Source: Brassica napus (Eukaryota > Streptophyta > Magnoliopsida > Brassicales > Brassicaceae). Taken from it: a DNA stretch of 64,000 nt. Every line of letters begins with the position of its first letter. Position 1 is the first letter of the stretch. The notes under the pieces were generated by a model. It saw only the letters and a list, made by a program, of their open reading frames with translations. It ran no database searches and had not been told where the DNA came from. A program made the position numbers and the translations under genes. The DNA lies in the NCBI RefSeq assembly GCF_020379485.1, contig NC_063436.1, positions 18,307,389 to 18,371,388 on the forward strand. Reading direction: 5' to 3'. Of this stretch, positions 31,500-41,605 are shown one piece after another.

Positions 31500-33620
31500 A
31501 GCAAAGAGGGAGTGTAAGATCGTAATTTCGTCTAGATTCATTCCCATTTTCATTTGTGTGCTCTGTTCAGACTTTAGAGAAAATGAGATCTAGGTATCTG
31601 ACGGTTCAGATTAGATCTGTAAAAGGAAGGGAATCTCAACCGTTGGATTTGCTTAACTGGACCACCGCGTGCAAGTACAACTAAAGACAGCATCTAAAGA
31701 AGAAGATCGGTAATGATGCAAAATCGTATTTTTAATTGTAAGATATTTTTGAAGCATATGTAAATCTGTATTAATGATTTTGATATCGTAGTAGATCGTG
31801 AAGAAGTTAATAGAGAAAGAGGTTTTGTGTCGGTGTGTTAGAACGGGATTGTAATTAATAACCGGGAAAACCGGTTTGGGTGAAAAATAGAGATGCATAC
31901 ACAGGCTGTCTCTTTACTCTTTTCTAGGGATGGGGTCCACTGGGCCACAGCCAAAAAGACAACATAGAATTCTTCATTTTTCTCTCTCTCTTTGTTACTG
32001 TCGGCTAGGGTGTCAAATTAGACCACTTGGTCTGGTCGATGGTCTGAATCTTATCTTGTCCATTCTGAAAAGGCAAAAATGAACAGTTCCGCCAATAATT
32101 TTGTTTCTTGGGGTTAGGGAAGATCACAGTCTGACTTTTCAGGTCATCTACAACGCATTTGGATCGATTTTTTCAGCTTCTCTTTTGTGAGATTTTTTTT
32201 TAGCTTGGAAGAAGACACTCGCAAACAAAGTAGTGTTTAACTGTTGGTGATCCAATGGCTAACGTCTATATCAACTTTTAGCTGATTTAGACGAATTAAG
32301 CATATATTAGATGTAGTATGAAATAATAAAATAACCTGCTCCATAAATAATCAAATTAAATATATAGTTAGATATTATAACATATATATTTAATTTAGGA
32401 TCTTGCCAATTTTTTTTTGAGTTATTAGACTCCAAGTATGAATACAATGGGCCAAAAGTTAGGGCTCTAAATCAATGGAAATAATTAAGCCTGTTTAGCT
32501 GACAGTGGGCTTACTTATGGAAAGGTAAAATCTGAAATAAAGGATTAATTGGGTTTTATGACCCAAAAAAAAGGATTAATTGGGTTTTTTGACCCAAAAA
32601 AAAGGATTGATTGGGTTCATTTAGGAAACATTTTATTACTTTTTATGGCCTCTGGCTCTAGCCCATATAGGTAACTAGTAAGCAAACACAGCTCAAGTAA
32701 GCCGGATTGTTCTTGATGTATTTTTGGTTCTGTTGTTTTTTTGTTTGGTTTCCTGTTGTTATAACTACTTTTTCAATTTCAAGTTTTGTTTAGGGTGGTT
32801 TAAGTGGTAAGAAGTTCTAATGAAGAAGACAAGTCCATATTCAGTAAAAAAAAATTCATTTTGCAGTAATATTCTAAAACTGATGAAAAAACAAACAAAC
32901 AAATAAATAAAAAACAAACAAATAAATACAAGCCGCATGCATAAGATTTTGAACTTCACACCACAATGAAAGTCTGACAAAAAACGGTACCAAAAAGAAA
33001 AAGAAAAGATGGTGGAAATTGAGGTGAGATAGACGCGAAAGCTTCCAAGTGGTTGTTGACTTGTAGACCGACGACCAAATACCACAAAGAACACGTTCAC
33101 CTTTGATGGTCAAGAAGAGAGACTCGTTTTATATCTCGACCTATATAGCTTACAACCTTATTTTATTCCATTTTCAATCATATATAGTAGTACTATTCAT
33201 AATCTTCAAATTTTATATATTAAGTTCGTACCAGTCGAAAACTACGTACTTACTGTACAAAAAAAGTAAGAGATATATATACTATAGTTTATTTCGTAAT
33301 GCAAAAAAGTCAACATAAGATTTATTTGATTCTATTATATGATATGATCCACTATATAAAACAACATATATAAACAATTGAATTTCTGTGTGTTAATTTC
33401 AAAATTTTATTGATCAATTATGCAATTATGTGAAATGTTTATTTATCCGCCAAATCAAATTGTTAGTATTAAATAATATTTAACCCTCCAACAATTATAT
33501 TATAACCAAATGGCTAATGAATTAGTAGATTAAGACTATTGACTTCTAAACACGAAACAGTAAAACAATATACAGTTGCGAAAACTACCACTAAAAGTAG
33601 CTATCATGCGCGTCAGCTCC
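31500..33620. other. Intergenic between divergent SAM synthetase and kinase genes
   Basis: Contains a 31-bp tandem repeat at 32541-32618 (three units starting at 32541, 32572 and 32603, each with a TGGGTTTTNTGACCCA inverted repeat). The remainder is AT-rich with no gene recognised. Confidence 0.55.
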
Positions 33621-33623
33621 ACC

Positions 33624-33633
33624 CTATATAATC
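33624..33633 (+). promoter_or_regulatory. TATA box of Pti1-like kinase gene
   Basis: CCTATATAATC precedes a CT-rich presumed leader. A 5'UTR intron at 33798-34295 (GGAAGAG|GTAAAC ... TCTGCAG|TTTTG) follows before the ATG at 34326. Confidence 0.5.
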
Positions 33634-34325
33634 ATTTACTGTAAATTTCCGCCGGGAAGAAAAGTCTGCCTCTCTTCTTAAGACGTAAGCTTCACCAAAC
33701 CTTACGAACAAGATAGAATATCATCCATAGCTTCTTCTTCTTCCATCATCTGAAGAATTCGACTCGTCTCTGCTCTTCTGTGGTTTTCTTGGAAGAGGTA
33801 AACTATTTCTTTCTTCTGAGCAACTCTCATGAACTTTCACTTTTTGAGTCTTTCCTAATTTATGTTCGTACATCGAGACTTTAGTCGGATGTTCTTACAT
33901 AAGTTTCGGTTTGATGTCGGTTAAGATGATGTCTGAAAGTTGGTTACGGTCGTTGACCTGTGTTATTCTTAGTCAATGGTCACCACGGTATTGGTGTATG
34001 GATCTTGATCGAGTCAGGGGATCGAGTTATGCGGTTATTAGCATAGTAAAGTATATATTCATGATTCACACATATATATATATATAAGGATAATATATAT
34101 GAATATACATGTAAATGAATGTATACCTTTTTTTGTTAATAATGATGAAACTTGAAAAAAAAAATTCCGCTTGATATTCGATAGTTATGTTTCTGCTTAA
34201 AGCCTATAATTGGAAACTTTTGTTTGACTATGTCTGAACATTTCTATAATTGGAGACAAAACTTGCTTACTTTAATTTTTCTTCTTGCTCTGCAGTTTTG
34301 CAAGTTTGTGTACGAGAGAAGCATA

Positions 34326-36211
34326 ATGAGCTGCTTTGGTTGTTGTGGCGATGATGATTTCCATAGAGTTAATGAAACAGGACCAAAGACAGCGTACAAC
34401 ACAGCAGGTAGTTTAGTTTAATTATGACCCTTGTATTCAACTGCTTCATCCTTTTGGCGGCTAAGTTATAACAAACTTTTTCAACTGTTGCTAAGGTTAC
34501 GATGGTCACCATCAAAGGGTTGAACCATTCAAGAGCCCACCAGCCATTCAGATGCAGCCTATCTCTGTACCAGCCATTCCAGCAGATGAACTAAAGGATA
34601 TAACCGATAACTATGGTTCAAAGTCTTTGATTGGTGAGGGCTCATATGGAAGAGTTTTTTATGGTGTTCTGAAAAACGGTAAGGCAGCTGCCATTAAGAA
34701 ACTTGATTCCAGTAAGCAACCGGATCAAGAATTTCTATCCCAGGTAGATGTTGGGACTTCATCTCATAGTTATTGCCTTAAGGAACTGTTTCTGTACTTA
34801 CTGACATAAAGATCTTTAACAGGTATCAATGGTTTCGAGATTGCGACAAGACAATGTTGTTGCGCTTCTTGGCTATTGCGTTGATGGACCACTCCGTGTT
34901 CTTGCTTATGAATATGCCCCTAAAGGATCTCTTCATGATATCCTTCATGGTAAGCCACTAATGTAAAACATTGATTGAATAAAATTTGACATGCGAAACT
35001 ATAGTCGAGGGACCAGAGATCATTAACTCAACTGAAAAGGATCATTGACCATTTTCTTAAAGGTCCGGTTCGTATGACCGATATGACGAAACTAATATTA
35101 CATGATGTGCTTTCGGGTCTGGAGGATAACGCGGGCTTCGGCCCTTACCTCCTAGTATTCAAATAAAGATACTATAATCGAAGGAATATGCTCACACTTA
35201 TGCAAACTTGGTGACTTCTGTTGGTGTAGGTAAAAAAGGTGTGAAAGGAGCACAACCAGGTCCGGTTCTGTCGTGGCACCAGAGAGTAAAAATTGCGGTT
35301 GGTGCGGCTAAAGGACTAGAGTACTTGCATGAGAAGGCAAACCCTCATGTTGTCCACCGAGACATAAAATCCAGCAGTGTACTTATGTTTGAAGATGATG
35401 TTGCTAAGATTGCTGATTTTGATCTGTCTAATCAAGCCCCTGACATGGCTGCACGCCTTCACTCAACTCGTGTGCTTGGAACCTTTGGTTATCACGCTCC
35501 TGAGTAATCCCCTTTACTTGCCACCTTTGTTGCATGCCTTGCATCTCTTTTAACTGACCAAACTAGAATCTTAAAACACATGTTCTTGGTTTTGCTTTTT
35601 CAGGTATGCAATGACAGGAACGTTGAGCACAAAGAGTGACGTGTATAGTTTTGGAGTTGTTCTGCTAGAGCTCCTCACAGGTCGTAAACCAGTTGATCAT
35701 ACCTTACCACGAGGACAGCAGAGTCTCGTGACATGGGTAATGCTTAGTGCACCTCTGCCTCTTTCCCTATAAGCAAAAACATTTGTTTTAACAGAATGTT
35801 AAATTTATTCAAATCAAATGAACTTTTGTACAAAGCAAAAGTCATTATTAAGTAAAAACTAATTTTTGTGTCTTCAGGCAACCCCTAAACTGAGTGAAAA
35901 CAACGTGAACCAGTGCGTTGATGCAAGACTAAAGGGAGAGTATCCTCTCAAAGCTGCTGCCAAGGTAACTTTTTTCATACTACCACTTTTTCAATAGAGA
36001 AGGTTACAATAGAACCTAAGTATTGATGTATGGTTTTGGTTTTGTCTCTTTATGACTGGGTATGGATCAGATGGCTGCTGTAGCGGCGCTTTGTGTGCAA
36101 TATGAGGCAGAGTTCAGGCCAAACATGAGCATAGTAGTGAAGGCACTTCAGCCTCTTCTCAATCCTCCTCGCTCTGCTCCTCAGACTCCGCAGAGGAACA
36201 TCCCTTATTGA
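34326..36211 (+). CDS. Pti1-like receptor-like cytoplasmic protein kinase
   Basis: Seven exons (34326-34407, 34496-34743, 34823-34949, 35230-35503, 35604-35736, 35878-35964, 36071-36211) encode 363 residues. The N-terminus [10 protein letters not shown] has clustered cysteines suited to S-acylation and membrane anchoring. Kinase landmarks: glycine loop [15 protein letters not shown] lysine, HRD at 195-197, DFD at 215-217 (Pti1-group form of DFG), activation segment [16 protein letters not shown], then [21 protein letters not shown]. The HRDIKxxN asparagine is serine (S202, SSS instead of SSN), unusual for an active kinase. Pti1-like kinases act downstream of AGC kinases such as OXI1 in stress signalling. 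Gene position matches recalled At3g17410. Confidence 0.93.
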
Positions 36212-36806
36212 TTGTCACACTTCATCATATCACTACTTCATTTGTTTTTGCTTCAATATGATTTGTGTAAATTCGTGAAATAGCCTCTCTTAATTCTCTC
36301 ATAAAAGAATATTTATATATATACGAAAATGTACCATTTCGTTACCTATTACATGGTGAACACTTTCTCCATGTTTTCAGATACAAATCTGTTTTTTTTC
36401 CTTCTGTTTGAACTTTGAAATGTTCTTATTCTACATACCTCTCATCCTAGACCGTTGTCCCTCGCGTCTAAGATTTGTAATGAGAGAAAGAGTATAACAT
36501 TTGGTCTGATGAATTTTATACAAAAGAAGTGGAAAGTTGCTACAAGAGAGAAGAAAACAGGGACAAAAAGATGTCAATATACACACCCTCCAATCAAAAA
36601 AACCAAGATTCAAATGACTACGTGAAAACAAAACACAGAGGAACATGGAACATCAATAACCCCCAAGCCTTGGCAACTATCAAAGCACACAACGCCATTT
36701 TGTAAGCAAATGAAATAAAAAAAAGCGCAAAGCAGATGAATTATATAGAACCTCAAAGATGCAAATTTCCTCATTCAAAGTGAATAAATATACAAACAAA
36801 GATTTT
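36212..36806. other. Convergent 3' flanks
   Basis: 3'UTRs of the kinase and of the SNARE gene. No other feature. Confidence 0.5.
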
Positions 36807-38610
36807 CTATTTTCCCATATATTCTTGATTCCTCAAGTACAAAAGCTTCCTTGATTGTGCTGGAGGAGCTAATCCTGGTATGTCCCTTATGTCTTTGTTA
36901 TTCGGGTGTACAATCTGAAGACCAAAGAAACAAGAGTTACAACAACTCTCTAACGAGTTAAATCACAAACGTTTTCAATGGAATGAGAAAAAGAAAGTAC
37001 CTTCACTATGATAATGGCTACAACGCCGCATACAATGAGAAAGAGGAACATCATTATGCATTTATCAGTAGCCACCTGTCTTCCTATCTCTTTCACTAGC
37101 TGGGAAGCCTTCTTGATAGAGAACTGAATCGTGTCCAAGTGGTTTACCACTCGTCCCATTTGATCCGTCTGCAAAAAATTTCAATGATTGAGACTGTACT
37201 CATAAGATTTTAACAAGGAAGAGATGGAGACTGCTTTGCAATTATTTATTACCTGTCCCTTTAAAGTAGCTGCAGTTTGAGTTCCAACTTCGAGTGTTTG
37301 CTCCACCACCTGAATAGGAACAAGAGTGTTACCAAAAGGTATGGTAACAATAGCTGAAAGGGAATACACTTCTTTTTGTGACTTACTTGTTTTGAGCGCT
37401 CAATGGCTTGATCAGTCTCATCCATTCTTTTCATTCCAGCATCAACTAGCTCCTGGTTTGACATAGCTATTCATAAAAATGACATAAGCTCCATGACTTT
37501 ACCAGTCCAGCAAATATATAGGTGGTAACTAAATAGAGAAGCATTAATAAGGACTCACATGAAGCCACTTGAACATTATCTTCAGGTGTGGGCTCGCCAC
37601 TGACTCCAGCTCCCATATCAAATAGTTCGACTTTCTTGTTTCCAAGTGTACTCATATACCTGAGTATCAGAGAGACCAAATCATTAAACCTCAAAAAGGA
37701 GAGGCAAGAGATTTAAGTAATCTGCTTCTTAAAAGAAGAATGATAGAAGCAACTCTTACGTTTTCCTTAGTGCAACGTAAGAGTTGAGTTCCTTGATCTG
37801 TAACATTGAACACAAGGGGAAAGTTAAAGTAACAAATATCTGGGAATAAAATGATGGCACGTGCAAAGTGGCAACTCAATATCTGCCTTTAGATATCCAA
37901 ACTGGAATATGATTGATGCTGCAATTAAAGTAAGGCCTTGATGAATTTCACAACACACTGAATATAGCGGAAGATTTAACTGACCATGGATTGTTTCTCA
38001 TCGTTCAATTGCTTATTTACTTGAGGAGAATTTCTAGCTTCCTCATCCTTGAGTTCACGGTCAAACTCCTTCACCAACCTGACAGAGATAAGAAAACAGA
38101 TAGATTATAACTGAACCATGGGAGAAAATTTAGTAACTTTTCCTTGTCATTATACAGAATCTCATCCATGTCAAAGAAAGAAAAAGAAGAATGACGGTAA
38201 GAGGCAAGGGGCATTATTACCTTTTACATTCTCTCATCTTGTCAGTAAGTTCCTCCATCTGCTTGCTTTGTCTAGATGAATCCTTGATCTTATCCAACTT
38301 CTGGAAACCATTCCTGCACAACACAAAGATAATGGTGTGAACAATTCCTTAGGACAATCTTTCTCTTATACTACTCATCAAACAAAAACACACACAAATC
38401 CTCTCATAATGATAAGCACTCAGATTCTAACCGAAAGATATTATTTTACTCGCAAATATTATCATATGAGATTCAGTGATACTCAAACATATCACAGTGC
38501 TCTGTGAGAATGAGAAAAAGGAGAAAAGCATACGCGAGGGCTCGGAAATGGTCACGGATTTCACCATGGATCTGCTCCAATTGAGGACTCATCGGGATAT
38601 TCGAAGCCAT
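36807..38610 (-). CDS. NPSN13: Novel plant SNARE (NPSN13-like), Qb-SNARE
   Basis: Nine exons (38610-38534, 38313-38221, 38078-37985, 37797-37760, 37659-37559, 37466-37387, 37309-37253, 37168-37001, 36914-36807) give 271 residues. N-terminal helices (SPQLEQIHGEIRDHFRAL, KLDKIKDSSRQSKQMEEL) precede the Qb SNARE coiled coil from about ELVDAGMKRMDETDQAIERSKQ through KKASQLVKEIGRQ, which contains the zero-layer glutamine. A tail anchor CIMMFLFLIVCGVVAIIIVK follows, then a short lumenal tail ending YMGK. NPSN proteins act in fusion at the plasma membrane and cell plate with KNOLLE/SYP syntaxins. The symbol is by synteny and similarity; NPSN11/12 paralogues are the alternative. Confidence 0.92.
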
Positions 38611-39303
38611 GTCGCCGGAGATATTGAGATTCCGACGAGAAACAAACCCCCTCAGCCGGAGAAGCCTAAAACAAAAGCTTCACCGCATCCAAACAAAAAG
38701 AAACAAACTTTGAGACGAAAACAGAGATGTTAAAATTAGATAAAAGGTTAAAGCCCTTAAACATGAAACAGAGAGCGTGAAAGAAAGGGAAAGAGAAGAA
38801 GAAGAAGAAGAAGCTGTCAGGTGAACTGGTCTCTTTTTTCATTTTTTCATTTTTTATTCAAACTATTAATATTTAGTTTTTTAATTTTTTTAAAAAAAGA
38901 CAGATATTCGGTAGTTAACAAATGACAAAAGGCGCTTACGACAGCGCAACGCCAACCTTTTGTCGGGTCCCTCCCATATCTATCCGTTGTTTTGAATAAT
39001 CATCCTATTTTCTACTTTTAGTGTAAAATACACATTTTGCTTGCTACATGTTAGGAGCTCATTAACGACAAACCTTCTAAATGGAAGAGAGGGTCCATAA
39101 TGCTACTTGTAGCAAACCCGCTAACCGAAATAGAGCGTCCAAAATGCTACTCGTAACAAACCCTCTAACCGAAAAGTAGTCTTCATTTATTTGTCCCTCT
39201 TTTTAAAAGAAAATAAAATATGTGGACGACAACACAAAATCCTACGTGGCTTATCCATAACTGCAGAATTAAAAAGGTACTAACGGCCCATTATAAATTC
39301 AAA
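38611..39303. other. SNARE promoter region with (GAA)n
   Basis: A GAA microsatellite lies at about 38796-38815 in the presumed leader. Further right are AT-rich DNA and a duplicated phrase (AATGCTACT.GTA.CAAACCC near 39100 and 39148). No gene. Confidence 0.5.
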
Positions 39304-41569
39304 CTAGGATAAGACCGCGCCTTGCGCGGGATTAAGTTATTATTTTATTATATTTTGGAGAATGAAACAATAGTTTGGCTTCATTTGGATTACAGGTGTT
39401 CAATCCGGATATCGGGTTGGTTTCAGTTCGGTTCGGTTTTTTCGGTATTTGGTTAGTAAAATATAACTACTATTCTAAATCCATATTTACTTTGACTTTA
39501 GTCTTTCACATACTTTTGAAAGATTTCAACTGGACGACTAAATTGATCAGCCAATCTTGTTGCTTTAAATCATTAGTGTATATATATATATATATATATT
39601 ATTTAGTTTGAATATTTATTAAATAAAAATTTATATGCGTTATATTTTATGATCATTTGTAACTTATTATAACAAAAAAATAATCTATTGATCACAAAAT
39701 TTTCAGAGTGGGAATATTCAAATTTCTAATAATATATAGACGTTTTGAAAAATTCAAATATAACATATAAGAAAAAATAAAATGTTTTTATTATATATTT
39801 AATGTGATTTTTTAATATCTTTCAATAATATAAAATTAAAAAAAAAAGAACTAAGATACCAAAATTGTTCTCAAATATTTATTATTCATAATAATTAATT
39901 TTCATATATACGTTAATCATATTAGGTAATTTCGTAGCTTCTAATTAAGGAAAGTGCAAAAAAAAGTTTGGTAGATTATTTATCAATTCGATAGTTAGTT
40001 TAGTAAAAAATATAATGTAAGTCAAGATGGACCAACCTATTTTTCTAAGAATAGTATATTTTATATAGTCATTTATTATATGAGAATTTTTAATCATACA
40101 GTTTTATGATCATTCATATCATTTTATAACTGAATATTTAAATCATCGATAACAAAATTTTCAATGTGAAATTTTTAATAAGTTTATAAATTATAAATGT
40201 TTTTGAAAATTCATTGAAAGTTTTAATATTAAAATATTTATGTAATCTTATGGTATATAGTATAATATATATATATATATGTTTTATTATTAAATGATAT
40301 TTTTTACTCATATGGTTTTAAAATAATGTGTATCTTCTTATAATATTAAATAAAAGTTCATATTAATACAATTTTATGATCATTTGTAACTTATTATGAC
40401 AAAAAAAAAAATCTATTGATCACAAAATTTTCAGAGTGGGGATCTTCAAATTTCTAATAATTTATAGACGTTTTGAAAAATTCAAAATATAACATATAAG
40501 AAAAATTTTAAATGTTTTTATTATATATTTAATGTGATTTTTAAATATATTTTAATAATATAAAATTAAAAAAAGAACTAAGAAACAAAAATTGTTATCA
40601 AATATTTATTATTCATTATAATTAATTTTCACATATACGTTAATCATATTAGGTAATTTCGTAGCTTTTATTTAAGGAAAGTGCAAAACATTTTTTGGTA
40701 CGTTATTTATCAATTCGATAGTTAGTTTAATAAAAAGTGTAATATAAGTTAAGATGGGCCAACCTATTTTTCTAGGAATAGTATATTTTGTATAGTTATT
40801 TAGTAAATAGGAATTTATAATCATACGGTTCTATGATCGTTCATATCGTTTTATAACAAAATATTTAAATCATCGATAACAAAATTTTCAATCTGAAATC
40901 TTTAATAAGTTTATAATTTATAAATGTTCTTGAAAATTCATTGAAAGTTTTAATATTAAAATATTTATGTAATCTTATGGTATATAGTGTTTAATATATA
41001 TATATATATATATATTTATTTTATTATTAAATGATATTTTTTGCTCATATGGTTTTAAAATCATGTGTATCTTTTTATAATAAAAATGTTAAACTATTGA
41101 TCATTAATTTTTAACATAATAATTTTAATAGTTTTAGTCATTTATTGTCGTTTTTAAAAATTCAAAATATAACATATACGAAAAAATCTAAATTTTATTT
41201 TTATAGCTAATTTGATTGTTTAATTTATTTTAATAATATAAAATTAAACAAAAAGTGATGGAGAAGATATACATTGTTATCAAATCTTTATTATTAAAAT
41301 CATTAATTGTCATATATATATTAGTCATTTATGGTAATTCCGTAGGTTTTATTTAAGGAAAGAAAATATCATATCATATCATTATATCATATAGTTTGAC
41401 CAACTTATGTATCTAACAACATATAAAAATCGAATGTGGACCTACTTATTTTCCAATTGAATGTAATTGACTATCTAATTGAGTGACACCTATGCATTGG
41501 GGCCTCTTTTAATTAATACAAAATTGAAGTTACATCTTTTCAAATGTTTCTCAATTAATATATAAGGGA
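39304..41569 (-). mobile_element. Non-autonomous Helitron, minus orientation
   Basis: On the minus strand the 5' end reads TCCCTTATATATTAATTGAG after a host A. The 3' end has a GC hairpin (plus-strand CCGCGC CTT GCGCGG at 39315-39329) seven bases before the terminal CTAG, followed by host T. TC start, hairpin, CTRR end and insertion between A and T with no target duplication are the defining Helitron features. The 2266-bp interior has no Rep/helicase coding and is largely tandem repeats. The 5' end lies 36 bp upstream of the CRSH start codon. Confidence 0.85.
39609..41360. repeat. 727-bp tandem repeats (two good copies plus a decayed third) inside the Helitron
   Basis: GATCATTTGTAACTTATTAT begins at 39651 and again at 40378. 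Long stretches after both match, including CAGAGTGGG, ATATAACATATAAGAAA and GGTATATAGT followed by a TA run. A third, more diverged partial unit starts near 41080 (CTATTGATCA, ATTCAAAATATAACATATACG). Unit length is set by the 727-bp offset; outer limits are approximate. Confidence 0.8.
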
Positions 41570-41605
41570 TTATTTTATTTTCACTTCTTCACAAAATTTT
41601 CTCAA

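Noticed and set aside
39609..41360. Array considered as centromeric-type satellite
   Set aside because: Only about 2.4 units of 727 bp, bounded by Helitron ends; no short monomer periodicity.
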